Origin: Vibrio gallaecicus
GTDB taxonomy: Bacteria > Pseudomonadota > Gammaproteobacteria > Enterobacterales > Vibrionaceae
Direction of reading: 5' to 3'
Assembly: GCF_024347495.1 (NCBI RefSeq)
Contig: NZ_AP025490.1
Span: 1,798,001 to 1,862,000, forward strand
DNA length: 64,000 nt
Below the pieces are notes generated by a model, which was not told the origin of the DNA, made no database searches, and was given only the letters and a program-made list of their open reading frames with translations. The position numbers and the translations under genes were made by a program. This document shows positions 56,604 to 64,000 of this stretch, piece by piece. How positions within the stretch are numbered: position 1 is the stretch's first letter; each line of letters opens with the position of its first letter.

Positions 56604-56610
56604 GTATAAG

Positions 56611-56745
56611 GAATGCAGACATCCAAAGCCAATGCATCCAAAGTGACTCTATCCCAAGAGATCATTTTCAACGTCACTATATCCAAAGTAGCCATATTTG
56701 AAATTGCTACATTCAAGTGACTACAGTCAAAGTTAGATTGTCCAA
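56611..56745. repeat. Degenerate 15-bp tandem repeat, about nine units
   Basis: Successive 15-bp blocks from 56611 share a pattern near AAGTGACTCTATCCA (for example 56626-56640, 56641-56655, 56671-56685, 56701-56715). On the minus strand they read as five-residue units of the type (A/V)-x-(T/A)-L-(D/N), like pentapeptide repeats, in a 69-codon frame (56573-56782). The array runs into the 3' end of the iron alcohol dehydrogenase gene. Confidence 0.65.
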
Positions 56746-57992
56746 CTGTTCCCTTTTTCAGACACACTATTCTCCGACGCATAAGAATTGATAATGGATA
56801 AACAAGGCTCTACCGCTTCATCTTGAGTGCGTGGTTCGTGCAAATCGTCTCCTACCTGAGAAAGAATATGGAAGAGTCTTTCTTCATTTAATGGGAGTGG
56901 ATTACCTTTTATCGCAACAGATTTCAGAGCATCACTCACGACTTCTTGCTGATTCACTTCATTGAATTTAAACGCACATAATGAAGGTATTGATAAGTTA
57001 TCTAAAACCTGGAGTAGCCATACAACCCCGTCTTCATGCTTGGCATCCATATTACCAGTGACAATTTGCGCGATTTTTTCGTACCGAGCTAATATATCGG
57101 TTCTATTGGATTCTGTAGCGACATCTATGTTTTCCTGCATAACAAGAGGCGCTAACCTTGCAGTAATAACGCTATGGGGCGCATTAAGCTTCCCTCCTAA
57201 TGCAGAAGCCAAGCCATGGGCAGCTCCTAGTTTTGCATTGGTAATCGCCATCCCACCAAGCATTGCAGCAAAAGATATATCTGAGCGTGCTATTTTGTCG
57301 TCATCTAAACAAGCAGCTAATACAGAGCTACTCAAACGCCTAAGCCCTTCTTCACAAATCATATCAGTTAAAGGGTTAGGTTCACCGCAAACATAAGCTT
57401 CCATCAAGTGCGTAAAGGCATCCATTGCCCCTCTACCTGATGTATATAGATCTGTTTTATACGTCAATGTTGGATCTACAATCGCAACATCAGCTAGCAT
57501 CTCAGGACTGCGTAAACTGATTTTTACTTGGTCTTGACCGGATTTAAGCACTGCATTTTTTGTCACTTCCGCGCCTGTACTTGCCGTTGTTGGAATTGCA
57601 ATGAAAGGAAGTGGTTTAGTTTTTAAAGGTACATTCCGCCCCACCACTTCAACATAATCATAAAGGTCACCTTGATTTGGAATAACCGCAGCAAGTGCCT
57701 TGCCTAAATCAATAGCGCTGCCTCCTCCAATGGCGATAACCATATCAGGTTTAAAACGCCTAGCTGATAATGCGGCTTCTTCGACCATTTTTATATTAGG
57801 TTCCCCTGTTACAGCCATATGCTGATAACGCATGCTCCGAGATTCAAGGTGATTAATAATAGGTAAAGCTCGAGTATATGTACTGCCAGTTACAAGCAAA
57901 ACACTGTAACCATATTGATTAATTACGGAAAGCGAGGATGCAAGTGCACCCTCACCAAATATAATCCTTGTTGATGTCATGAATTGAAACAT
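56733..57992 (-). CDS. Iron-containing alcohol dehydrogenase
   Basis: A 419-aa oxidoreductase of the group III (Fe-ADH) family. The NAD-binding GGGSAIDLGKA is near 95 and ASTGAEVTKNAV near 143. The metal ligands are in DAFTHLMEAY (near 199) and AAHGLASALGG (near 265). The C-terminus is longer than usual and ends SVSEKGNSWTI, where it enters the 15-bp repeat array, so the tail may have been altered. GAGAGG lies 5 nt before the ATG. The substrate is unknown; the family reduces aldehydes or oxidises alcohols and diols. Confidence 0.88.
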   Translation of the reverse strand: MFQFMTSTRIIFGEGALASSLSVINQYGYSVLLVTGSTYTRALPIINHLESRSMRYQHMAVTGEPNIKMVEEAALSARRFKPDMVIAIGGGSAIDLGKALAAVIPNQGDLYDYVEVVGRNVPLKTKPLPFIAIPTTASTGAEVTKNAVLKSGQDQVKISLRSPEMLADVAIVDPTLTYKTDLYTSGRGAMDAFTHLMEAYVCGEPNPLTDMICEEGLRRLSSSVLAACLDDDKIARSDISFAAMLGGMAITNAKLGAAHGLASALGGKLNAPHSVITARLAPLVMQENIDVATESNRTDILARYEKIAQIVTGNMDAKHEDGVVWLLQVLDNLSIPSLCAFKFNEVNQQEVVSDALKSVAIKGNPLPLNEERLFHILSQVGDDLHEPRTQDEAVEPCLSIINSYASENSVSEKGNSWTI

Positions 57993-58460
57993 TGGAGCCT
58001 CTCCCTTACCCTACAGAACAAACGATACTACTGACCCTACCGATACAGCTTAAAATCGAGGATGCGAGCCTCAAATTCATACTACATTCAAACATGGCAC
58101 CAACTTCCATTTGATGTTTTGACTCGGTGCAACTTGTGACATAAAAGTATGCACTTCTTACAGAATCTTAGTGTTACCTCACAATGCTCTGTTAAGTACT
58201 GAAAGATATAACTCTCTCGATCTTCTTAAACTTCTTAATCTTCTTAATCTTCTTAATCTTCTTAATCTTCTTAGGCAATTTTAATTGATTAATCCAAGCT
58301 ATGGTTACAAATTAATCTGATAGGTTTTACCTATTACATTAAGAGGCAATTCCACCTTTATTTCCCGAATACATTAAGGCATAGTTAGTTTCAAGAATTA
58401 TTAGGCCATATTCATGAAGAATATTTATTGGCGCCTCATTCCGTATTTAGGAGAAATTAA
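57993..58460. other. Divergent intergenic region, iron alcohol dehydrogenase / grxA
   Basis: This contains a 9-bp tandem repeat (58221-58274) near its middle; the rest is AT-rich promoter sequence. No other gene or RNA is seen. Confidence 0.5.
58221..58274. repeat. 9-bp tandem repeat (TCTTCTTAA), six units
   Basis: Six consecutive 9-bp units occupy 58221-58274: four exact copies of TCTTCTTAA, plus ACTTCTTAA in second place and TCTTCTTAG at the end. Such pure short repeats can change copy number by slippage. It lies between two divergent promoters, 187 bp before grxA. Confidence 0.9.
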
Positions 58461-58724
58461 ATGTTTGTAGTTATCTTTGGTCGTCCTGCTTGCCCATTCT
58501 GTGTTCGTGCGAAAGAGCATGCTGAAACTCTTAAAGCTAAGCGTGATGATTTCAACTACCGCTATGTAGATATTCACGCAGAAGGTATCAGCAAAGCTGA
58601 CCTAGAAAAAACCGTTGGTAAACCAGTTGAAACGGTTCCACAAATTTTCATCGACCAAGACCACATCGGTGGTTGTGATGAATTTGAAGCATATGCAAAA
58701 GAAAACCTAGGTCTTTTTGATTAA
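58461..58724 (+). CDS. grxA: Glutaredoxin 1 (GrxA)
   Basis: An 87-aa thiol-disulfide oxidoreductase. The redox motif CPFC is at residues 11-14, followed by the glutathione-site segments ETVPQIFID and HIGGCDEF. It reduces ribonucleotide reductase and mixed disulfides with glutathione. AGGAG lies 7 nt before the ATG. It is followed by a terminator and the YbjL-type transporter gene, a neighbourhood like that in E. coli. Confidence 0.96.
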   Translation: MFVVIFGRPACPFCVRAKEHAETLKAKRDDFNYRYVDIHAEGISKADLEKTVGKPVETVPQIFIDQDHIGGCDEFEAYAKENLGLFD

Positions 58725-58770
58725 GCCCGATTAGGCTTATTTGATTGAGCTAGATTTAAATGTATTTCTT

Positions 58771-58804
58771 ACAGCCTGCATTAGTAAATGCGGGCTGTTT
58801 TTTT
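58771..58804 (+). terminator. Terminator of grxA
   Basis: The stem ACAGCCTGCATT/AATGCGGGCTGT (one mismatch or wobble) with a 4-nt loop is followed by a T tract. Confidence 0.9.
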
Positions 58805-58927
58805 AAGTAAAAATACTAAAAGTTAATTCAAAGTAAAATATCGAAATAACACTTATCTTTTCGAAATATTCCGATACAATTCACCACTCATCCTTTCTAC
58901 CTTCTCAGATTAAATTGAGCCACAGTT

Positions 58928-60610
58928 GTGAATATCGACGTCGTTTATTTGCTTGAACAAAACCCCATTCTTCTTATTTTTGTTGTCTTAGCGATAGGGC
59001 TTGCCATTGGTAAAATCCGCTTTGGCAGTTTACAGCTTGGTAACTCAATTGGTGTCCTCATTACATCACTCGTTATGGGGCACTTAGGCTTTTCTTTTAA
59101 CGCCGATGCTTTAACCATTGGTTTTATGCTCTTTATCTATTGTGTGGGGATTGAAGCCGGCCCTAACTTCTTTGGCATCTTCTTTAGAGATGGTAAGCAC
59201 TACCTCATTTTAAGCTTAGTGGTACTTTCCACTGCATTGGCTCTTACTTACTTCAGCAGCCACTACCTTGGTTTAGATTTTGGTCTTTCAGCAGGAATGA
59301 TGGCTGGCGCCTTAACCGCGACACCTATTCTTGTGGGCGCTCAAGACGCCTTGAATTCTGGTTTAGCCGAAGTGCCTAGAAATATGGATTTAGGACTGGT
59401 GATTGAGAACCTTTCCGTTGGTTATGCCATGGCTTACTTAGTCGGCTTAATTAGCATGATTCTATTTGCTCGTCTTATACCTAAACTGCAGAAAGTAAAC
59501 CTTCACGATTCAGCAGAGCAAATCGCGCAAGAGCGTGGGCTGGGAACTTCGGGGCAGCGTAAAGTTTATTTACCTATCATTCGAGCTTATCGAGTAGGAC
59601 AAGAGCTGATTTCGTGGACTGATGGTAAGAACCTTCGTGAGCTAGGTATTTATCGTCAGACAGGTTGCTATATTGAGCGAATTCGCAGAAATGGCATTCT
59701 AGCCCACCCAGATGGTGATGCTATTTTGCAAGAAGGTGATGAAATTGCACTGGTTGGCTTCCCTGATAGCCACGCACGCTTAGACCCGAGTTTTAGAAAC
59801 GGAAAGGAAGTATTTGACCGTAATCTACTTGATTTACGCATTGTCGAGGAAGAAATTGTCGTTAAAAGTGACAACATTGCAGGCAAGCGTTTATCAGACC
59901 TAAACATGTCGGAATATGGCTGTTTCTTAAACCGAGTAGTCCGTGCTCAAATTGAAATGCCGATGGACTTGAATATCGTTCTAGCCAAAGGTGACGTTCT
60001 ACAAGTTAGTGGTGAAAAAAGCCGAGTTCATGGCTTAGCTGAAAAAATTGGTTTCATTTCGATTCATAGCCAAATGGCTGACCTTATGGCGTTTTGTAGC
60101 TTTTTCATCCTAGGTATTTTATTTGGTCTGATCACTATGACATTTGGTCAAGTTTCTTTTGGGCTTGGTAACGCTGTCGGGTTACTACTTTCAGGGATCA
60201 CTTTAGGCTTCCTCAGAGCAAACCACCCTACTTTCGGTTATGTGCCTCAGGGCGCCTTGAATATGGTGAAAGATCTTGGCTTGATGTTCTTTATGGTCGG
60301 AATTGGATTAAGCGCTGGTGGGAAAATTTTTGAGCACCTGACTCAGGTTGGTCCCCAAGTACTAGGAATTGCTCTAGTGGTCAGTGTTGTACCAGTAATC
60401 TTCGCTTACCTAGTTGGCGCCTATATTCTAAAAATGAACCGCGCACTCTTATTTGGTGCAATTATTGGTGCAAGAACCTGTGCCCCAGCAATGGACATTG
60501 TAAACGACTACGCTAAGTCAACGATTCCAGCACTAGGTTATGCCGGTACTTATGCCATAGCCAATATTTTGATGACCCTTGCTGGTACGTTTATCATAAT
60601 CATTAACTGA
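58928..60610 (+). CDS. ybjL: YbjL/AspT-type antiporter with two RCK_C domains
   Basis: A 560-aa inner-membrane protein of the aspartate:alanine exchanger superfamily. Two hydrophobic halves (about 1-185 and 375-560) flank two cytoplasmic TrkA-C/RCK_C domains ([20 protein letters not shown] marks the end of the first). Start is GTG at 58928, with no in-frame ATG near it. The length matches E. coli YbjL (561 aa). The substrate is not established: family members exchange amino acids or dicarboxylates. It converges on fabV with a shared terminator. Confidence 0.85.
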   Translation: MNIDVVYLLEQNPILLIFVVLAIGLAIGKIRFGSLQLGNSIGVLITSLVMGHLGFSFNADALTIGFMLFIYCVGIEAGPNFFGIFFRDGKHYLILSLVVLSTALALTYFSSHYLGLDFGLSAGMMAGALTATPILVGAQDALNSGLAEVPRNMDLGLVIENLSVGYAMAYLVGLISMILFARLIPKLQKVNLHDSAEQIAQERGLGTSGQRKVYLPIIRAYRVGQELISWTDGKNLRELGIYRQTGCYIERIRRNGILAHPDGDAILQEGDEIALVGFPDSHARLDPSFRNGKEVFDRNLLDLRIVEEEIVVKSDNIAGKRLSDLNMSEYGCFLNRVVRAQIEMPMDLNIVLAKGDVLQVSGEKSRVHGLAEKIGFISIHSQMADLMAFCSFFILGILFGLITMTFGQVSFGLGNAVGLLLSGITLGFLRANHPTFGYVPQGALNMVKDLGLMFFMVGIGLSAGGKIFEHLTQVGPQVLGIALVVSVVPVIFAYLVGAYILKMNRALLFGAIIGARTCAPAMDIVNDYAKSTIPALGYAGTYAIANILMTLAGTFIIIIN

Positions 60611-60648
60611 TTGCTGATTAATTAAGGTCAGTTCAGTTTGGCAAAAAA

Positions 60649-60673
60649 AAAGGCGCTCAATGAGCGCCTTTTT
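60649..60673. terminator. Bidirectional terminator between ybjL and fabV
   Basis: The stem AAGGCGCTCA/TGAGCGCCTT has A and T tracts on the two sides, between convergent genes. Confidence 0.93.
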
Positions 60674-60696
60674 AAATACATTTCAGATGAACTGAT

Positions 60697-61899
60697 TTAG
60701 ATATCCGCTACATCAAACTCAACTAGAGTTTCAACGTCCGCTTCATAATCAACACCTTCAACACCGAAACCAAACAGTTTCAAGAACTCTTCTTTATACT
60801 CAACGTAATCCGTTAGTTCTTTCAGGTTTTCAGTCGTGATTTGAGGCCACAAGTTACGGCAATGATCTTGAATATCATCACGTAACTCTAGGTCATCTAG
60901 GCGTAAACGATTTACTTCATCTACTTCTGCTGCGCTGCCATCTTCTTTGTACAAGCGTTGGCTGAACATACGGAAGATTTGTTCCATACAACCTTCGTGG
61001 ATGCCTTCTTCACGCATTTTTTTGAATACCATTGCGATGTAAAGAGGCATAACAGGAATTGCCGAGCTTGCTTGAGTCACAACTGACTTAAGAACGGCAA
61101 CATTCGCTGAACCACCAGTTTGGCTTAGCTGGTCATTTAGAGCTGTTGCAGCACGGTCTAAATCCATTTTAGCTTTACCTAGAGCGCCATCCCAGTAGAT
61201 AGGCCATGTTAGCTCAGTACCAATGTAGCTGTATGCAACCGTCTTACAGCCGTCAGCTAAAACGCCTGCTTCAGAAAGCGCATTGATCCAAAGTTCCCAA
61301 TCTTCACCGCCCATTACTGTAACAGTGTCATTGATCTCTTCTTGAGTAGCAGGTTCTACACTAGCTTCAATGATGGCGTCTTTATTAGTATCAACGGCTG
61401 TTGATGTGTAAGTATCACCAATTGGCTTAAGAGAAGAACGAATCACTTCGCCGCTTTCTGGCATTTTACGAACTGGAGATGCCAGTGAGTAAACAACCAT
61501 ATCAATTTGACCAAGATCTTCTTTAATCAGGTCAATGGTTTTTTGCTTAGCTTCATTTGAGAAGGCATCACCATTCAAGCTCTTTGAATACAGGCCTTCT
61601 TCTTTAGCTAGCTTATCGAAAGCTGCTGAATTGTAAAAACCAGCTGTGCCCGGTTTTTTCTCAGTACCAGCCTTTTCAAAGAAAACACCGATAGTCGAAG
61701 CACCGCCACCAAATGCAGCCGCAATACGAGAAGACAAGCCGTAGCCACTTGAAGAACCAACAACAAGCACGCGCTTAGGTGCGTTAACAATTGGACCTTG
61801 AGCTTTAGTGTAAGCAATTTGTTCTTTTACGTTCGCTTCACAACCAACAGGGTGTGTTGTAGTACAGATGAATCCGCGAATTCGAGGTTTGATGATCAT
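60697..61899 (-). CDS. fabV: Enoyl-ACP reductase FabV
   Basis: A 400-aa NADH-dependent enzyme of fatty-acid elongation, first described in V. cholerae and naturally resistant to triclosan. The NAD-binding segment [20 protein letters not shown] is near 50 (read as [11 protein letters not shown]). The catalytic Tyr-x8-Lys is in [10 protein letters not shown] near 235-244. The ATG at 61899 has AAGGA 7 nt upstream and begins the conserved [12 protein letters not shown]; the frame extends upstream to 62040 without support. It lies next to fadE, so synthesis and breakdown genes of fatty acids are neighbours here. Confidence 0.95.
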   Translation of the reverse strand: MIIKPRIRGFICTTTHPVGCEANVKEQIAYTKAQGPIVNAPKRVLVVGSSSGYGLSSRIAAAFGGGASTIGVFFEKAGTEKKPGTAGFYNSAAFDKLAKEEGLYSKSLNGDAFSNEAKQKTIDLIKEDLGQIDMVVYSLASPVRKMPESGEVIRSSLKPIGDTYTSTAVDTNKDAIIEASVEPATQEEINDTVTVMGGEDWELWINALSEAGVLADGCKTVAYSYIGTELTWPIYWDGALGKAKMDLDRAATALNDQLSQTGGSANVAVLKSVVTQASSAIPVMPLYIAMVFKKMREEGIHEGCMEQIFRMFSQRLYKEDGSAAEVDEVNRLRLDDLELRDDIQDHCRNLWPQITTENLKELTDYVEYKEEFLKLFGFGVEGVDYEADVETLVEFDVADI

Positions 61900-62050
61900 A
61901 TTCAACTTCCTTAAAAAATCTTCCGTAGGATAAAAGTTTCGTAAGCGAAAGGCATCTAATTTCTTTAAATTTGTCGTGAAAATGCAAGTGGTTGGAGCAC
62001 TATCAGATAATTTATCGTTAAAAAAGAGAATTACTCTCAATTAAAAATGA

Positions 62051-62074
62051 AAAGGCTCCTTAGTAGGAGCCTTT
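62051..62074 (-). terminator. Terminator after fadE
   Basis: The perfect 10-bp stem AAAGGCTCCT/AGGAGCCTTT has a 4-nt loop. On the minus strand it is followed by TCATTTTTA, 78 bp past the fadE stop and before the fabV promoter. Confidence 0.88.
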
Positions 62075-62151
62075 AATGTATTTGTCATTTCAACGGCGAA
62101 CATATGAGAGCTAAGTATTTACCTTTCTCTAGTTAAGCCGTTTATAAGTGC

Positions 62152-64000
62152 CTAAGCCACACTATTTAGCTTTGGTTTAAGCTCTTTTCTCGTCAGTGTT
62201 TCACTAAAGTCATGACTAAAGTGATCCACTTGGATAGCGGTATATCTCAACTTATCAGCTGCAACTATTTGGTCAACTTCAGCCTGAGTTAACACATCGG
62301 CTTCCAATGCTTGAGCAAGTTTATCAGCAAGTAGCCCTTTTCTCGCCACTTTACCTTCTTTTGCCGCTCGTACTAGCTTTCTTTCAAGTCCTTTCACGTT
62401 ATACATTGCGTTAAAGGCATCTTCCATCAGACCTACGCTATCATCTTCTTCTTTACCAATGTAACAAAGGTGAGTTAGACGTTCACGGTGTGCTCCAGGA
62501 GTCATCAAACTTTCCGCTAGAGCAACCGTAAGATCATCATTTGGTTGTTCAAACTTATTCCCTAATGGGAAGATAAGCGCTTTTAATGTACGACCAACCA
62601 ACTTGCTTGGAAAGTTTCTGTACGCTTCTTGCAAAGATTTAGCTGCATGATAGAAACAGTGTTGAACCGCATAATGCACATAGTTTAAATCAGACTGCTG
62701 ACGACCTTCATCTTCGTATTTTTTAAGCGCTGCCGAAGCCATGTATAGATAGCTAAGACCATCACCTAAACGAGCAGAGATAAGTTCTTTACGTTTCAGT
62801 TCACCACCAAGGCTCAACATTGCGAAATCGGCACTCACAGCCAAAGCTCGGCTCAATCGAGTTAGATCTTGGTAATAGTGCTTAGTTGGTCCACTCATAT
62901 CAGCTTTAATAAAGCGAGAGCCTGTTATTGCAGCACCAAATGCGCCAAATGTATTTTTCGTTGCATGACCAATATGTTTAAACAAAAGTTCATCAAACTC
63001 TTTCGCGCCTTGCTTCTCATCTGGATTAGCTGCCGCTTCCATTTCTTTTAAAACATATGGATGACAGCGAGTTGCACCCTGGCCGAAGATCATCAAGTTA
63101 CGAGTTAGGATATTCGCACCTTCTACTGTAATCGCAACAGGAATGCCAAGGTATGGCGCAACAAGGTAGTTCATCGGGCCGTCTTGAATTGCACGACCTG
63201 AGTGGATATCCATTGAATCATTAAGAATTGTTCGTGCCATTTCTGTCATATGATATTTAGCGATAGCCGTTACAATTCCTGGCTTCTCTTTCATATCTAA
63301 TGATGTAGTCGTTAAAGTTCGAGTGGCTTCCAATAAATACGTCAGACCACCAATTCGACCTAGGCTTTCGGCTACGCCTTCAAACTTACCAATCGACATG
63401 CCAAATTGTTTACGTACATACGCATAAGCACCTGTTGTACGTGCTGTTAAATGCCCCATAGCTGTACCTAATGCAGGTAATGAGATGCCACGTCCCGCAG
63501 AAAGACACTCAACCAACATGCGCCAGCCTTTACCCGCATAGTCTGCACCACCAATTAGCCACTCCATCGGAATGAACACATCATGACCTCGGGTTGGACC
63601 GTTCATGAATGCAAGACCCAGTGGGTCATGTCTTTCACCAATCACGACACCTTCGTGATCAGCTGGAATAAGTGCACAAGTAATACCGACATCTTCCTTA
63701 TCACCAAGTAGCTTTTCCGGATCATGAAGTTTAAATGCTAGACCCAATACTGTAGCGACAGGAGCCAAAGTAATGTATCGCTTGTTCCAATTCAGTTTGA
63801 TACCAAGTACTTCTTCACCTTCATGCATGCCCATACATACTGTTCCAACATCTGGAATACCACCAGCATCAGAACCAGCCTCAGGACCAGTTAAAGCAAA
63901 ACAAGGGATTTCTGTACCATCCGCTAGACGCGGCAACCAGTAATCTTTTTGTTCTTGTGTACCATAGTGAGAAAGTAATTCACCAGGACCCAGCGAGTTT
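62152..64000 (-). CDS. fadE: Acyl-CoA dehydrogenase FadE, 5' end outside the window
   Basis: The C-terminal 616 codons of an E. coli FadE-type enzyme; the frame is open to the right edge, so the N-terminus lies beyond. The first visible residues (NSLGPGELLSHYGT) align with the middle of E. coli FadE. FAD and acyl-CoA site stretches CFALTGPEAGSDAG and VECLSAGRGISLPALGT are present, followed by GRAIQDGPMNYL. It oxidises acyl-CoA to trans-2-enoyl-CoA in beta-oxidation and uses the long FadE form with an extra C-terminal domain. Confidence 0.95.
   Translation of the reverse strand, partial: NSLGPGELLSHYGTQEQKDYWLPRLADGTEIPCFALTGPEAGSDAGGIPDVGTVCMGMHEGEEVLGIKLNWNKRYITLAPVATVLGLAFKLHDPEKLLGDKEDVGITCALIPADHEGVVIGERHDPLGLAFMNGPTRGHDVFIPMEWLIGGADYAGKGWRMLVECLSAGRGISLPALGTAMGHLTARTTGAYAYVRKQFGMSIGKFEGVAESLGRIGGLTYLLEATRTLTTTSLDMKEKPGIVTAIAKYHMTEMARTILNDSMDIHSGRAIQDGPMNYLVAPYLGIPVAITVEGANILTRNLMIFGQGATRCHPYVLKEMEAAANPDEKQGAKEFDELLFKHIGHATKNTFGAFGAAITGSRFIKADMSGPTKHYYQDLTRLSRALAVSADFAMLSLGGELKRKELISARLGDGLSYLYMASAALKKYEDEGRQQSDLNYVHYAVQHCFYHAAKSLQEAYRNFPSKLVGRTLKALIFPLGNKFEQPNDDLTVALAESLMTPGAHRERLTHLCYIGKEEDDSVGLMEDAFNAMYNVKGLERKLVRAAKEGKVARKGLLADKLAQALEADVLTQAEVDQIVAADKLRYTAIQVDHFSHDFSETLTRKELKPKLNSVA

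Noticed and set aside
56611..58274. CRISPR array
   Set aside because: The repeats are 15 bp and 9 bp without spacers, and no cas gene is present.

Overview
The window looks like a marine Vibrio chromosome, most likely of the Splendidus clade. The reasons are AT-rich gammaproteobacterial genes, a complete alginate-degradation cluster of the Vibrio splendidus type, and a housekeeping block (trxB-cydDC-serC-tfoX-panP-hexR-grxA) whose gene order I recall from Vibrio cholerae chromosome I. I saw no phage, insertion sequence, integron, CRISPR array, tRNA or rRNA.

Region 1 (1-22.9 kb) is an alginate catabolic island. A two-domain PL7 alginate lyase lipoprotein is cut by the left edge. It is followed by a chemoreceptor, a DEH reductase, a sodium/solute symporter, a four-gene phosphonate-type ABC transporter, a secreted FAH-fold protein, an outer-membrane beta-barrel, two tandem PL17 oligoalginate lyases, kdgF, a KDG kinase, a KDPG aldolase and a second symporter. 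Together these lay out a route: polymer cleavage outside, oligomer uptake, exolytic cleavage to unsaturated monouronate, ring opening by KdgF, reduction of DEH to KDG, phosphorylation to KDPG, and aldol cleavage to pyruvate and glyceraldehyde 3-phosphate. A short palindrome, TTGTA-N-TACAA, of the form bound by FadR-subfamily GntR regulators, occurs perfectly before four transcription units, including the chemoreceptor, and in weaker form before others. Several copies sit beside CRP-like sites. The regulator itself is not in the window.

Region 2 (23-38.9 kb) is mixed. It holds an LRR-kinase, an acetylcytidine amidohydrolase, the thrS-infC-rpmI-rplT operon (with an apparent tRNA-Thr anticodon mimic before thrS and an ATT start for infC), a decayed gene beside an intact lipoprotein, sanA, a DASS transporter, a diguanylate cyclase, a DUF2797 protein, a cytochrome c, and a translationally coupled pair of unknown function (2OG-Fe dioxygenase plus class-V PLP enzyme).

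Region 3 (39-64 kb) is core genome: trxB, cydDC, serC, a DUF945 protein, a two-gene signalling module with a degenerate receiver, an outer-membrane protein, tfoX, an HDOD protein, lysO, panP, hexR, an iron alcohol dehydrogenase, grxA, a YbjL-type transporter, fabV and a fadE cut by the right edge. HexR is known elsewhere as a KDPG-responsive regulator, so it may be functionally linked to the alginate pathway. Two short tandem-repeat tracts flank the iron alcohol dehydrogenase.
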